Below, piece by piece: positions 9,054-18,944 of a DNA stretch of 64,000 bases. Source of the DNA: Bradyrhizobium ottawaense. Its GTDB lineage: Bacteria; Pseudomonadota; Alphaproteobacteria; Rhizobiales; Xanthobacteraceae. The stretch covers positions 5,715,001-5,779,000 of the forward strand of contig NZ_LT629693.1 in NCBI RefSeq assembly GCF_900099825.1. The letters are read 5' to 3'. The position numbers and the translations under genes are program-made. Position 1 is the stretch's first letter. Each line of letters starts with the position of its first letter. The notes below the pieces were generated by a model. That model had not been told where the DNA came from. It ran no database searches and was given only the letters and a program-made list of their open reading frames with translations.

Positions 9054-9674
9054 TCAGGCGACGCCGCTCTCGATCGCGAACCGGACCAGTTCGACCGAGG
9101 TCCGTACACCGAGCTTCTGACGCATGATCGAGGAGGTGTTGGCGACCGTCTTGTAGGAGGAGTGAACGAGCCAGGCGACCTCGGAGAGACTTTTACCGGC
9201 GCTGAGCAGGCGCAGGATCTCCATTTCGCGTGTGGTCAGTTTCGAAAGCGGGCTCCGGGCAAAGGCCGGGCCGGCGAACGCAATGCTGCGTGCCATCGCA
9301 GGCGGCAGATATTCTCCGCCCTTTCCGACTTCATGGATGGCCTCGACGAGGTCGTGGGGATCGCCGGTCTTCGAGACATAGCCCTTGGCGCCGATCTCGA
9401 TCGCGCGGGCGGCGAATACCGGATCGTCGTTCATGCTGAACATGATGATGCGTGCGGAGGCATCGCGGACGAGAATGCGCCGCGCCAGTTCGAATCCCGA
9501 CACCGTCGGCAGGTTGATGTCGATCACGCAGATGTCGGGACGCTCGGTGTTGAAGGCCTGCTCGCCGCTCTCGGCGTCGCAGGCTTCCAGTAACACGATC
9601 GCGGGTTCGTCGGCGAGAACGGCGCGGCAGCCGGATGCTACGATCGGATGGTCATCTACGATCAGAATGCGCAT
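9054..9674 (-). CDS. LuxR/NarL family response regulator
   Basis: This 206-residue protein has an N-terminal receiver domain with the acidic pocket at VDDH, the phospho-acceptor Asp in VIDINLP and the conserved Lys in GAKGYVSK. A C-terminal LuxR helix-turn-helix follows (LTTREMEILRLLSAGKSLSE). The start at 9674 begins right at MRILIVDDHP; a frame opening at 9716 adds only unsupported residues. It is divergent from a histidine kinase 210 bp away, which is very likely its partner. Position suggests control of the alcohol oxidation genes, as for similar pairs beside xoxF. The helix after EVAWLVHSSYKTVANTSSIM is slightly unusual, with NTSSI where V..H..N is common. Confidence 0.9.
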   Translation of the reverse strand: MRILIVDDHPIVASGCRAVLADEPAIVLLEACDAESGEQAFNTERPDICVIDINLPTVSGFELARRILVRDASARIIMFSMNDDPVFAARAIEIGAKGYVSKTGDPHDLVEAIHEVGKGGEYLPPAMARSIAFAGPAFARSPLSKLTTREMEILRLLSAGKSLSEVAWLVHSSYKTVANTSSIMRQKLGVRTSVELVRFAIESGVA

Positions 9675-9884
9675 GGCAGTCTCCGATGCGTCCCGCAACG
9701 TGTCGCGTTGCTGCACCGCATCAGTTACAAGAACGTCGGTGTCAGGCTCGCCGTCAACCGATTATGCAACCCGAGCGATGTTGCTGTACGCTTCCATTAG
9801 ATGGCCGCCTCATCGTCTGTCAACGTTCCTCTTGGTGAGGAACCGGATGCAACGCGGTCTCGGATAAACATTTGGACAAACGTC

Positions 9885-11255
9885 ATGTGGCAGAAATTAT
9901 CCCTGCGTGCCCGGATCAATTTGCTTCTGGCATTCGTCCTTGCGCTCGGTCTGGCCATCAACATTGCGCGGCTGGTGGTCGAAGCAACGCCCCGTGTCCA
10001 GGCCGAAGATCAAAGTGTCATCCGGCTGGCGCGCGAGTTTGTCGAAACGATCGTCACCGGCCTGAACGAAGCGCCGGATCCCGAGGCGCGGCTGAACCAG
10101 ATCGTGCGCGACCTGAGCCGGCTGCGTCATGTCAGTATTGCGCGGCAGGACGATGCGGCCGGGATATTGAGGCCATCCACCCGTTCCGATGGCGATGAGG
10201 ACGCGCGTTCGGCGCCGGCGTGGTTCATAGCCCTGGTTCACCCGGACAAAACCTCGGTGAGCGTGCCGATCACGATCCACGGCAGGCCGCAAGCGCTTGT
10301 AATCACGTCGCATCCCGATGACGAGATGGCCGAAATCTGGGATGGCATCGTGACCCAGCTCGAGGTCGGTTCCGCTATCGCGGTGGCGCTGCTTCTGATC
10401 ACGATGACGGTCGTCGGCCGCGCGTTGGCGCCGCTCAAGGCGCTTTCGCAGGCCATGACGGACCTGGAGTCAGGGCGTTACGGTACGCGCGTGACGCCGG
10501 GAGGCGCACCTGAACTGGCGGCGATCTGTACCAGGTTGAACCACCTGGCGGCGACGTTGGGCGATGCCGTCGAGGAAAAGCGGCGTCTCGCCGAGCGTAC
10601 GGTCTCGCTCCAGGATGTCGAACGCAAGGAGATCGCGCGCGAGCTGCATGACGAGTTTGGCCCTTATCTTTTTGCGCTGCGCGCACATGCCGGTGCGCTG
10701 ATGCGGCTTTCGGACGTCGGCGTGCCGGACGCGAACGCGTTGCGAAAGCACGGCGCCGCGATCCTGGAGCAGGTCAATGCGCTGCAGCAGTTCAACCGCC
10801 GGATTCTGGAGCGGCTTCGCCCCGTGGGGCTGGCGGAGCTGGGACTTCGCGAGGCGCTCGGCGCCCTGCTGCGTCTTTGGGGCGAATCGCATCCCGACAT
10901 GGAAATCGAAACGACGATCTCGCCCGCGCTCGGCGAGACCGGAGAAACCGCCGAGCTGACGATCTACCGCGTCATTCAGGAAGCGTTGACCAACGTCTTC
11001 CGCCATGCCGGCGCGACCTCCGTCAATGTCAGCGTCGAGCCAGCCGAGCAGCCGACGGGATTGCATCCGGACCGCAGCTTCGCGCGGGTGCGCGTCCGCG
11101 ACAATGGCAGCGGCATGAAACCGGATCACAAGCTCGGCTTCGGCCTGACCGGGATGCGCGAACGGATATTGGCGCTGGGGGGAACGCTCACGATCGTGTC
11201 CGACGAGGGCGGCGTGACGGTGGAAGCGCTGGTTCCCAACGGCGCGCGCGCCTGA
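9885..11255 (+). CDS. Membrane sensor histidine kinase (HisKA_3 type)
   Basis: This is a sensor kinase of about 456 residues. It has a first membrane helix (INLLLAFVLALGLAINIARL), a periplasmic region of roughly 140 residues, a second helix (IAVALLLITMTVVGRALAPL), a HAMP region, and the HisKA_3 phospho-acceptor in EIARELHDEFGPYL. A HATPase domain follows with the boxes VIQEALTNVFRHAG and DNGSGM...GFGLTGMRER. The frame opens at 9801, but the hydrophobic N-terminus and family style favour the ATG at 9885. It faces away from the response regulator gene and probably forms a two-component system with it. Confidence 0.9.
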   Translation: MWQKLSLRARINLLLAFVLALGLAINIARLVVEATPRVQAEDQSVIRLAREFVETIVTGLNEAPDPEARLNQIVRDLSRLRHVSIARQDDAAGILRPSTRSDGDEDARSAPAWFIALVHPDKTSVSVPITIHGRPQALVITSHPDDEMAEIWDGIVTQLEVGSAIAVALLLITMTVVGRALAPLKALSQAMTDLESGRYGTRVTPGGAPELAAICTRLNHLAATLGDAVEEKRRLAERTVSLQDVERKEIARELHDEFGPYLFALRAHAGALMRLSDVGVPDANALRKHGAAILEQVNALQQFNRRILERLRPVGLAELGLREALGALLRLWGESHPDMEIETTISPALGETGETAELTIYRVIQEALTNVFRHAGATSVNVSVEPAEQPTGLHPDRSFARVRVRDNGSGMKPDHKLGFGLTGMRERILALGGTLTIVSDEGGVTVEALVPNGARA

Positions 11256-11422
11256 ATCCGTCCTGCAAATCCGGCTTGCGCAGCATCGCTTCGGGAATTT
11301 TTCCCGCGACATGTCGGGAAAGATAGCGCACCCGAGACCGGACCTTTTGCAGGTAGCGCAATCCCGGCATCGCATTAGGATCATCCACAACCCGACCGGC
11401 GGTTCATAACGGCCGGCGGGGA

Positions 11423-13891
11423 GTGGGGATGACGCGGATGGGCACTCGCGCCCTTGTGATTGCTTCGATGTCGATGTGCCTGGTTCCCGGCACCGAACAG
11501 GCTTTTGCCCAAAGTGCGCCCGGCGAGGCCCAGACGTTGCCACCGATCGTGGTATCGGCGCCGGCAGTGAGCGCCAAACGGGGCCCCAGCCGGCAAGCTG
11601 CGCGCACGGCTCGGAAGCCCTCCCGCGTCGTCTATGTGTACTCGACTACGCCCGCCGCCGGCTCGGGCTCCAGCATTGACGTCGACAAGATTCCCGCCAG
11701 CGTCAATTTCGTCGACGCGGCCCGGATTGCGCGCACCGGATCGATGAATATCACCGACGCGCTGTTGCAGCAGGTGCCGGGCGTCAGCATCAACGAGGTG
11801 GCCGGCAATCCGTTTCAGCCGAACGTGGAATTTCGCGGCTTTGTTGCTTCACCGGTGGCGGGGACGCCGCAGGGCCTCGCGGTCTACCAGAACGGGGTGC
11901 GCATCAACGAGGCGTTCGGCGACACCGTCAACTGGGACCTGATTCCGACCGCCGCGATCAGATCGGTCAGCGTCGTGACCAACAATCCCGCCTTCGGGCT
12001 CAATGCCCTTGGCGGGGCGGTCAACGTGCAGATGAAGGACGGCTTCAACTATCACGGCGCCGAGGTCGACACGATGGGTGGCTCGTTCGGCCGGATCCAG
12101 AGCTCGGCCCAATGGGGCAAGCAGGTCGACGGCAATTTCGCCGTCTACGGCGCCCTCGAAGGCCTGCACGACAACGGTTTTCGGAATTTTTCGGCCTCCG
12201 ACGTGCGCCGCTTCTACGGCGATGTCGGCTACAAGAACGAAAACAGCGAGTTTCACGTCAATATGGGCGTCGCCGATAACAAGTTCGGCGCGGCCACCAC
12301 TGTGCCGATCGAACTGCTGCAGCAATATTGGGGCGCCACCTACACCACGCCGCAGACCACCAATAACCGCGTCGGCTATGTCAATCTGACCGGAAAGGTC
12401 GAGGCCACGCCGACCTGGACGATCGAGGGCTCGGCCCATGTGCGGGTCTTCGACCAGAAGGCGACCGACGGCAATCCGACCGGAACCCGGCCGTGTGCAG
12501 CCGATGCGACCCTGCTTTGCTTCGGCAATGATACGGCGCCGGCGAATGGCCTGAACGGGGCCCAGCTCGCCAATCCCTTCGATCCCGCCGCCGTACTCGG
12601 CGAAATCGACCGAACAACCACCCGATCGACGACCGGCGGGTTTTCGCTGCAGGCCACCAACAACGATCAACTGTTCGGGCATAACAACCATCTGGTGGTC
12701 GGAACCAGCTTTGATTACAGCGTGACCCGCTTCGGGGCGAGCGCCGAGCTCGGCACCATCGGCACAAACTACGTGGTCAGCGGCAGCGGAGTCTTTCTCG
12801 GGCAGTCCGGCGATCCGGTGTCGATCGGCCCGGTCGCGCTGCGCACCACCAACCAGTACACGGGGCTTTACGCGCTCGACACCTTCGACGTTACGAAAGC
12901 CTTTTCGGTCACGGCGGGCGGGCGGTTCAACAACGCCCAGATCGCGCTGGAGGACCAAATCGGCACCGCCTTGAACGGCAGGGAGACATTCAACCGGTTC
13001 AATCCGATCATTGGCGGCACCTACAAGCTCACGTCGGATGTAACGGCCTATGCCGGATATTCCGAGGCCAACCGCGCGCCAACGCCGCTGGAACTGGGCT
13101 GCGCCGATCCGGCCCGTCCCTGCATCATCGCGGCGTTTCTGGTGTCCGATCCGCCGTTGAAGCAGGTGGTATCCCGTACGGTAGAGGCGGGCTTCCGCGG
13201 ATCGCATGAGCTCAATATCGGAACGTTGGGATGGAAGCTCGGCGCCTTCCGCGCCACCAACAGCGACGACATCCTGGCGATTCCGAGCCCGGCCCTGCAG
13301 GGATTTGGCTACTTCCAGAACGTCGGTTCGACCCGCCGGCAGGGCATCGAGGCCCAGGTCAATTTGCAATCGAAGGCATTGCAGCTCTACGCCAGCTATG
13401 CGCTCGTGGATGCGCGGTTCCTCGACACGCTGAAGGTCGGTTCCAACAGCCCGTTTGCCGACGTCGACGGCAACGTTCAGATTTCGCCCGGCAACCAAAT
13501 TCCCGCGATCCCGCGCAACCGGATCAAGGCCGGCTTCGATTATGCGATCACGGATGCTCTCAAGGTCGGCGGCGATGCGCTGTTCGTCAGCGATCAGTAT
13601 TTCGTCGGCGACGAGTCCAACCAGGCGCAGAGGCTGCCGTCCTACACGGTTTTCAATGCCCATGCCTCGTATCAGATCGACAAGAGATTCCAGATTTACG
13701 GGCGCGTCGACAATATTTTCGACAACCGCTATGCGACCTACGGCACCTTCTTCAATACCGGGGCGGTTCCCAATTTCACCGCTGGACCGGCCACCAATTT
13801 CGCCAATGGCGGCGTATCGTTTACCGACGCGCGTTCGGTCAGCCCGGCACGGCCGCGTGCGTTCTATGTCGGGTTAAAGGCGACCTTCTAG
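11423..13891 (+). CDS. TonB-dependent outer membrane receptor
   Basis: This is an 822-residue outer membrane receptor. It has a signal peptide ending near TEQAFAQ, a proline-rich linker, a plug domain (VNFVDAARIARTGSMNITDA, then LLQQVPGVSINEV) with GLAVYQNGVRINEAFGDTVN and LNALGGAVNV, and a beta-barrel ending in a terminal phenylalanine (AFYVGLKATF). The extracellular loop at about residues 360-380 has a cysteine pair (TRPCAADATLLCFG). The substrate cannot be read from sequence. Because it lies between the sensor pair and xoxF, uptake of a lanthanide chelate is a reasonable inference, as known for other lanthanide-using methylotrophs. Confidence 0.9.
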   Translation: MGMTRMGTRALVIASMSMCLVPGTEQAFAQSAPGEAQTLPPIVVSAPAVSAKRGPSRQAARTARKPSRVVYVYSTTPAAGSGSSIDVDKIPASVNFVDAARIARTGSMNITDALLQQVPGVSINEVAGNPFQPNVEFRGFVASPVAGTPQGLAVYQNGVRINEAFGDTVNWDLIPTAAIRSVSVVTNNPAFGLNALGGAVNVQMKDGFNYHGAEVDTMGGSFGRIQSSAQWGKQVDGNFAVYGALEGLHDNGFRNFSASDVRRFYGDVGYKNENSEFHVNMGVADNKFGAATTVPIELLQQYWGATYTTPQTTNNRVGYVNLTGKVEATPTWTIEGSAHVRVFDQKATDGNPTGTRPCAADATLLCFGNDTAPANGLNGAQLANPFDPAAVLGEIDRTTTRSTTGGFSLQATNNDQLFGHNNHLVVGTSFDYSVTRFGASAELGTIGTNYVVSGSGVFLGQSGDPVSIGPVALRTTNQYTGLYALDTFDVTKAFSVTAGGRFNNAQIALEDQIGTALNGRETFNRFNPIIGGTYKLTSDVTAYAGYSEANRAPTPLELGCADPARPCIIAAFLVSDPPLKQVVSRTVEAGFRGSHELNIGTLGWKLGAFRATNSDDILAIPSPALQGFGYFQNVGSTRRQGIEAQVNLQSKALQLYASYALVDARFLDTLKVGSNSPFADVDGNVQISPGNQIPAIPRNRIKAGFDYAITDALKVGGDALFVSDQYFVGDESNQAQRLPSYTVFNAHASYQIDKRFQIYGRVDNIFDNRYATYGTFFNTGAVPNFTAGPATNFANGGVSFTDARSVSPARPRAFYVGLKATF

Positions 13892-13918
13892 AGCCGGTGC
13901 AAGGCGGAAATTCAAGTC

Positions 13919-14887
13919 TCAGACAACATCCAGGGAAGGGCCGCCGTGCTGCGCCTTGTGGATCGCGGACGGAACGAACCCGAAATGCTTCCGGAACACG
14001 CGGCTGAAATGCGACGAACTCGAGAAGCCCCACGAAAAGGCAACATCGGTGATGGTTTTGCCGGCCTGGGTTTCGAGTTCCTGGCGGCAGTGCAGCAGCC
14101 TGGCCCGCCAGATGTGGTCGCTGACCGTCATGCCCTTGTCGCTGAACAGCATGTGCAGATAGCGCTTGGTGCAGCCGAGCGCAGCGGAGATCTGGTCGAT
14201 GGACAGATCCGGATCGCGCAAATGCTCGCGGATGAAGGCCTGGGCCCGGATGTACATCGCCTCGGGGCCTACACGATCGAACATCGTGTCGGCCTCGCGC
14301 AGCGGCAGCAGCAGCAGGTCGATCAGCGAATCGGCGACGCCGGTGGCGTTGTGGGGGGACAGGCTGTTCGCTTCATCGAAAGCGGCGAGCACGAAGTCGT
14401 GCGCGATGCGGCCGGTGCCGTTACGCGCCGAGAGCTTGCATGGCGACATTTTCGTCGAGTGGAAGCCGCGTTCGCGAAGCAGTTCCTTCGGCACGATGAC
14501 GACCTCGTGCCGCGTCAGCGACGGGCTGACAATGGTGTGCGGACAGGAGACGTCGTAGGCAAAGCAGTCGCCCGGCATGATGTCGATACGGCGGCCGGCC
14601 TGTTCGAAATGGGAAATCCCGTAGGTCTGGAACAGGATCTTGACGAAGGGATGCTCGCTCAATTTCGTGCGCGAAACCGTGTGGGCAATTCGATGCTGGC
14701 TCGCCTCGATCTGACAGAGCTTCAACTGCGAAACCGTGGTGTAGTTGATCCGGGCCTCGAACGACGAGGCTGCCATCGGGTCGATGTCGAATTGCCCGCA
14801 CAGATCAGTCAGTGCATCTGACCAAATCTGAACCTGCTTCTTCGGCGACAATCCGGCAGTGCTGAGTGAGCGGATTGTATCGGACAT
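13919..14887 (-). CDS. AraC family transcriptional regulator
   Basis: This 322-residue regulator has an N-terminal AraC-binding-like sensor domain (QAGRRIDIMPGDCFAYDVSC region) and a C-terminal double helix-turn-helix. The first HTH is in LSIDQISAALGCTKRYLHML, and the second contains ITDVAFSWGFSSSSHFSRVF, the AraC signature. It is transcribed away from xoxF, with a 448-bp shared upstream region that holds direct repeats. It may activate xoxF or its own gene. Confidence 0.92.
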   Translation of the reverse strand: MSDTIRSLSTAGLSPKKQVQIWSDALTDLCGQFDIDPMAASSFEARINYTTVSQLKLCQIEASQHRIAHTVSRTKLSEHPFVKILFQTYGISHFEQAGRRIDIMPGDCFAYDVSCPHTIVSPSLTRHEVVIVPKELLRERGFHSTKMSPCKLSARNGTGRIAHDFVLAAFDEANSLSPHNATGVADSLIDLLLLPLREADTMFDRVGPEAMYIRAQAFIREHLRDPDLSIDQISAALGCTKRYLHMLFSDKGMTVSDHIWRARLLHCRQELETQAGKTITDVAFSWGFSSSSHFSRVFRKHFGFVPSAIHKAQHGGPSLDVV

Positions 14888-15335
14888 GATCCAGCCACCG
14901 TTTAGAGATCAGGACGCGACCTCACCCGAAGTTCCGGTCGCGCAAAAGCACTATCGGTCCAATTTAAGGCGGTCGTTGGGAAGCGCGCGCAGATTCTTCC
15001 CGATATCCCGTTGACAATCCTCCGACTTAGTTGTGACCGCGTCAAGGGGAACCTCAACCCAGGGTCGCGCGTTAGTAGTCGTCAGAAATCTGTTGTGACG
15101 CGTGTGACGCGCGCCGGCCGAATGATGCTCCGCAACATAAAACCATCGATGACAGGCGTTGACCGGGCCGTGGAGCATGGTTCGAAAAAGTTTGCCGTGT
15201 TTCGCTTTTGAGCAAGCACCGGTTCGCTCTTGGGCAAGTTTCCCGTTTCCGAACGGGATAGGGATAGGGACCAAGAATGTAAAAAATGGGCCGTCTTCAC
15301 GGAAACCCAAAACTCGTATCTGGGAGGATTCCACT
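14888..15335. promoter_or_regulatory. Divergent promoter region between the AraC gene and xoxF
   Basis: This 448-bp region holds no gene. It contains TTGTGACCGCG at 15031, two adjacent copies of TGTGACGCG at 15094-15111, two direct repeats of TTCGCTYTTGRGCAAG at 15201 and 15223, and a dyad TCCCGTT/AACGGGA at 15241-15258. A good ribosome site (GGGAGG, 15322-15327) precedes xoxF. The repeats are seen directly; their function as binding sites is an inference. Confidence 0.6.
15201..15238 (+). promoter_or_regulatory. Two 16-bp direct repeats, 22 bp apart, upstream of xoxF
   Basis: TTCGCTTTTGAGCAAG (15201-15216) and TTCGCTCTTGGGCAAG (15223-15238) differ at two positions. The 22-bp spacing is two helical turns, as expected for a dimer or tandem activator bound on one DNA face. 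The second copy holds the dyad CTTG-GG-CAAG. The sites lie 98-135 bp before the xoxF start codon. Likely binders are the local response regulator or the AraC protein. Confidence 0.6.
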
Positions 15336-17141
15336 ATGCGCAAGGTGCTATTCGCGACCTGGGTTGGCGCCATGGCGGCGTTTGCCGCAGGCCCCGCCGC
15401 TGCCAATGACGAACTCAACAAGATGGCGCAAAACCCGAAGGACTGGGTAATGCCCGCGGGTGACTACGCCAATACGCGTTATTCGAAGCTCAACCAGATT
15501 ACCGCGGCCAATGTCGGCAAGCTGCAGGTCGCCTGGACATTCTCGACCGGCGTGTTGCGCGGCCATGAAGGCGGACCGCTGATCATCGGCAACATGATGT
15601 ACGTCCACACCCCGTTCCCGAACAAGGTCTATGCGCTTGACCTGTCCAAGGACAACCAGATCGTCTGGAAGTACGAGCCGAAGCAGGATCCGAACGTCAT
15701 TCCGGTGATGTGCTGCGATACGGTCAACCGCGGCGTAGCCTATGGCGACGGCAAGATCTTCCTGCATCAGGCCGACACCACGCTGGTCGCGCTCGATGCC
15801 AAGACCGGGCAGGTTGCCTGGACGGTGAAGAACGGCGATCCGAGCAAGGGCTCGACCGGAACTTCCGCGCCGCTCGTGGTCAAGGACAAGGTGCTGGTCG
15901 GCATCTCCGGCGGCGAATTCGGCGTGCAATGCCACGTCACCGCCTACGACATGAAGACCGGCAAGCCGGCCTGGCGCGCGTTCTCCGAAGGACCGGACGA
16001 CCAGATCATGTTCGACCCGGACAAGACGATGGCGCTCGGCAAGCCGGTCGGCAAGGATTCGAGCCTGGTCACCTGGCAGGGCGACCAGTGGAAAATCGGC
16101 GGCGGCTGCACATGGGGCTGGATGTCCTATGATCCCGCGCTCAACATGGTCTATTACGGTTCGGGCAATCCCTCGACCTGGAATCCGAAGCAGCGTCCCG
16201 GCGACAACAAGTGGTCGATGACCATCTTCGCGCGCGACGCCGACACCGGCATGGCCAAGTGGGTCTACCAGATGACGCCCCATGACGAATGGGACTACGA
16301 CGGCGTCAACGAAATGATCCTCAGCGACCAGACGATGAATGGTGCGCCCCGCAAGCTGCTGACGCATTTCGACCGCAACGGTCTTGGCTATACGCTCGAT
16401 CGCGTCACCGGTGAACTGCTGGTCGCCGACAAGTTCGACCCGAAGGTCAACTGGACCTCTGGCGTTGACATGAACAAGAGCTCGCCGACCTATGGACGGC
16501 CGAAGGTGATCGATCAGTATTCGACCGACAAGCAGGGCGAAGACCACAACAATAAGGGTATCTGCCCGGCCGCGCTCGGTTCCAAGGACGAGCAGCCCGG
16601 CGCCTACTCACCGGATACGCAGCTGTTCTACGTGCCGACCAACCACGTCTGCATGGACTACGAGCCGTTCAAGGTAAGCTACACCGCGGGCCAGCCCTAC
16701 GTCGGCGCCACGCTCTCGATGTATCCGCCTCCCGGCGAGACCAACATGGGCAACTTCATTGCCTGGGACGGCAAGACCGGCAAGATCGTCTGGTCGATCA
16801 ACGAGCAGTTCTCGGTCTGGTCAGGCGCGCTCGCCACCGCCGGTGGCGTGGTGTTCTACGGAACGCTCGAAGGCTACCTCAAGGCCGTCGACGCCAAGAC
16901 GGGCAAGGAACTCTACAAGTTCAAGACCCCGTCCGGCATCATCGGCAACGTCACCACCTATGAGAACGGCGGCAGGCAGTACATCGCCGTGCTGTCCGGC
17001 GTCGGCGGCTGGGCGGGTATCGGCCTTGCCGCCGGTCTGACGGATCCGACAGCCGGCCTCGGCGCCGTCGGTGGCTATGCTGCGCTGAGCAACTACACCG
17101 CGCTCGGCGGAGCCCTGACGGTGTTCGCGCTGCCGCAGTGA
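15336..17141 (+). CDS. xoxF: Lanthanide-dependent PQQ methanol dehydrogenase XoxF
   Basis: This periplasmic PQQ alcohol dehydrogenase has 601 residues and oxidises methanol and passes electrons to a c-type cytochrome. The signal peptide is [20 protein letters not shown]. The adjacent cysteine pair that lies over PQQ is present as VMCCD (residues 126-127). The motif WDYDG has Asp at 320 and at 322; the second Asp is the extra lanthanide ligand of XoxF, where calcium MxaF enzymes have Ala. Tryptophan-docking propeller motifs recur through the chain. The frame is open 5' to 15159, but GGGAGG and the signal peptide fix the start at 15336. Cytochrome and formaldehyde genes follow. Confidence 0.97.
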   Translation: MRKVLFATWVGAMAAFAAGPAAANDELNKMAQNPKDWVMPAGDYANTRYSKLNQITAANVGKLQVAWTFSTGVLRGHEGGPLIIGNMMYVHTPFPNKVYALDLSKDNQIVWKYEPKQDPNVIPVMCCDTVNRGVAYGDGKIFLHQADTTLVALDAKTGQVAWTVKNGDPSKGSTGTSAPLVVKDKVLVGISGGEFGVQCHVTAYDMKTGKPAWRAFSEGPDDQIMFDPDKTMALGKPVGKDSSLVTWQGDQWKIGGGCTWGWMSYDPALNMVYYGSGNPSTWNPKQRPGDNKWSMTIFARDADTGMAKWVYQMTPHDEWDYDGVNEMILSDQTMNGAPRKLLTHFDRNGLGYTLDRVTGELLVADKFDPKVNWTSGVDMNKSSPTYGRPKVIDQYSTDKQGEDHNNKGICPAALGSKDEQPGAYSPDTQLFYVPTNHVCMDYEPFKVSYTAGQPYVGATLSMYPPPGETNMGNFIAWDGKTGKIVWSINEQFSVWSGALATAGGVVFYGTLEGYLKAVDAKTGKELYKFKTPSGIIGNVTTYENGGRQYIAVLSGVGGWAGIGLAAGLTDPTAGLGAVGGYAALSNYTALGGALTVFALPQ

Positions 17142-17202
17142 GCTGATGTCAACCTCGTTTGGGCGCATGGCCTGGTCCATGCGCCGGTTCGACTGCCACC
17201 GA

Positions 17203-17736
17203 ATGTCGAGGAACAAGCTCTTGCGTAACATCTGGTTTGTGGCTGCCGCGATCGTCTTTGTGACATCCGGGGGAATTGCCTGCGCCGAAGATGCGGCCGA
17301 TCCCACGTCCGTAAAATCCGAGGACGGCAAGTATCTCGACAAGGACGGCAGCCCGACCTTCAAGGTCGCGGCCGACGGAGCGGTCGACTGGTACACCTAC
17401 TCCGGATACCGGCGTTATCATTCCGAATGCCATGTCTGCCATGGCCCGGACGGAATGGGCTCGACCTACGCGCCGGCGCTGAAGGATTCGCTGAAGACGA
17501 TGAGCTATCCCGACTTCCTCGGCGTCGTCGCCAGCGGCCGCAAGAACGTCACCACGTCGCAGGAGAATGTCATGCCGGCCTTCGGCGATAACCCGAACGT
17601 CGCCTGCTACATGGACGATCTCTACGTTTATCTCCGCGCCCGCGCCAACGATGCGGTCGGGCGCGTGCGGCCGGCAAAGCACGAAGACAAGACCGACGCC
17701 TACGCCAAGGCTGAAACCAGTTGCATGGGAAAGTGA
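17203..17736 (+). CDS. Methanol metabolism-related cytochrome c (four-cysteine type)
   Basis: This is a secreted monoheme cytochrome c of about 177 residues. The heme site is CHVCH, and the distal methionine is probably in NVMPAFGDNP. Two further cysteines (NVACYMDD and the TSCMGK tail) match the family described as four-cysteine, methanol metabolism-related. It directly follows xoxF and is the likely electron acceptor, the XoxG role. The frame opens at 17146, 5 bp after xoxF; the ATG at 17203 gives a standard signal peptide (MSRNKLLRNIWFVAAAIVFV), so it is chosen, with modest certainty. Confidence 0.87.
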   Translation: MSRNKLLRNIWFVAAAIVFVTSGGIACAEDAADPTSVKSEDGKYLDKDGSPTFKVAADGAVDWYTYSGYRRYHSECHVCHGPDGMGSTYAPALKDSLKTMSYPDFLGVVASGRKNVTTSQENVMPAFGDNPNVACYMDDLYVYLRARANDAVGRVRPAKHEDKTDAYAKAETSCMGK

Positions 17737-17802
17737 CTGAATGCATGGACCCGCGGATCGAAGCATGCCTGACGGCCGTGCGAAGCGAAACAGGAGTATG
17801 AA

Positions 17803-18912
17803 ATGAAGACGCGTGCCGCTGTCGCTTTTGCGGCCAAGAAGCCGCTTGAAATCGTCGAACTCGACCTGGAGGGGCCGAAGGCCGGTGAGGTCCTTGTCGA
17901 GATCAAGGCGACCGGAATCTGTCACACCGACGCCTATACGCTCGACGGCTTCGACAGCGAGGGAATCTTTCCGTCGATTCTCGGGCATGAGGGCGCCGGC
18001 GTGGTTCGCGAGGTCGGTCCGGGCGTGACCTCGGTCAAGCCGGGCGATCATGTGATCCCGCTCTACACGCCGGAATGCCGCCAGTGCAAAAGCTGCCTGA
18101 GCCAGAAGACCAACCTGTGCACCGCAATCCGCGCCACCCAGGGCAAGGGCGTGATGCCCGACGGCACCTCGCGCTTCAGCTATCAGGGCAAGCCGGTCTT
18201 CCACTACATGGGCTGCTCGACCTTTTCCAACTTCACCGTGCTGCCGGAAATCGCGGTCGCAAGGATCCGCGAGGACGCGCCCTTCGACAAGAGTTGCTAT
18301 ATCGGATGCGGCGTGACGACCGGCGTCGGCGCCGTGGTCAACACCGCGAAGGTAACGCCGGGCTCAAACGTGGTGGTGTTCGGGCTTGGCGGGATCGGGC
18401 TCAACGTCATCCAGGGCGCCAAGATGGTGGGCGCTGACAAGATCATCGGCGTCGACATCAACGATTCCAAGGAAGACTGGGGCCGCCGCTTCGGCATGAC
18501 CCACTTCGTCAACCCGACCAAGGTCGGCGGCGACATCGTCCAGCATCTGGTCGGACTGACCGACGGTGGCGCCGATTACACCTTCGACTGCACGGGCAAT
18601 ACCAATGTGATGCGCCAGGCGCTCGAAGCCTGTCACCGCGGCTGGGGCGTCTCCGTGATCATTGGGGTCGCGGAATCCGGCAAGGAAATCGCCACCCGGC
18701 CGTTCCAGCTGGTAACCGGCCGCGTCTGGAAAGGCACCGCGTTCGGCGGCGCACGAGGCCGCACCGACGTTCCCAAAATCGTCGACTGGTACATGAACGG
18801 AAAGATCGAGATCGATCCGATGATCACCCATGTCCTCAAGCTCGAGGAGATCAACAAGGGATTCGACCTGATGCACGAAGGCAAATCGATTCGTTCGGTC
18901 GTCGTATTCTGA
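17803..18912 (+). CDS. frmA: S-(hydroxymethyl)glutathione dehydrogenase / class III alcohol dehydrogenase
   Basis: This zinc-dependent NAD enzyme of 369 residues oxidises S-hydroxymethylglutathione to S-formylglutathione in the cytoplasm. The catalytic zinc ligands are in GICHTDAYT and the GHEGAG motif. The structural zinc cysteines lie in [15 protein letters not shown]. The Rossmann motif is [19 protein letters not shown]. The ribosome site is CAGGAGTATGAA. It lies between the XoxF cytochrome and gfa, and with fghA at 8.1 kb it makes the full glutathione route to formate. Confidence 0.96.
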   Translation: MKTRAAVAFAAKKPLEIVELDLEGPKAGEVLVEIKATGICHTDAYTLDGFDSEGIFPSILGHEGAGVVREVGPGVTSVKPGDHVIPLYTPECRQCKSCLSQKTNLCTAIRATQGKGVMPDGTSRFSYQGKPVFHYMGCSTFSNFTVLPEIAVARIREDAPFDKSCYIGCGVTTGVGAVVNTAKVTPGSNVVVFGLGGIGLNVIQGAKMVGADKIIGVDINDSKEDWGRRFGMTHFVNPTKVGGDIVQHLVGLTDGGADYTFDCTGNTNVMRQALEACHRGWGVSVIIGVAESGKEIATRPFQLVTGRVWKGTAFGGARGRTDVPKIVDWYMNGKIEIDPMITHVLKLEEINKGFDLMHEGKSIRSVVVF

Positions 18913-18944
18913 ATTGCAAACGGCAAACACAGGAGGAAAGGTCC

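Noticed and set aside
11849..13663. 604-codon minus-strand frame opposite the TonB receptor
   Set aside because: Antisense shadow in GC-rich coding DNA; the receptor frame has clear plug and barrel motifs.
15348..16547. 399-codon minus-strand frame opposite xoxF
   Set aside because: Antisense shadow; xoxF is certain from its motifs.
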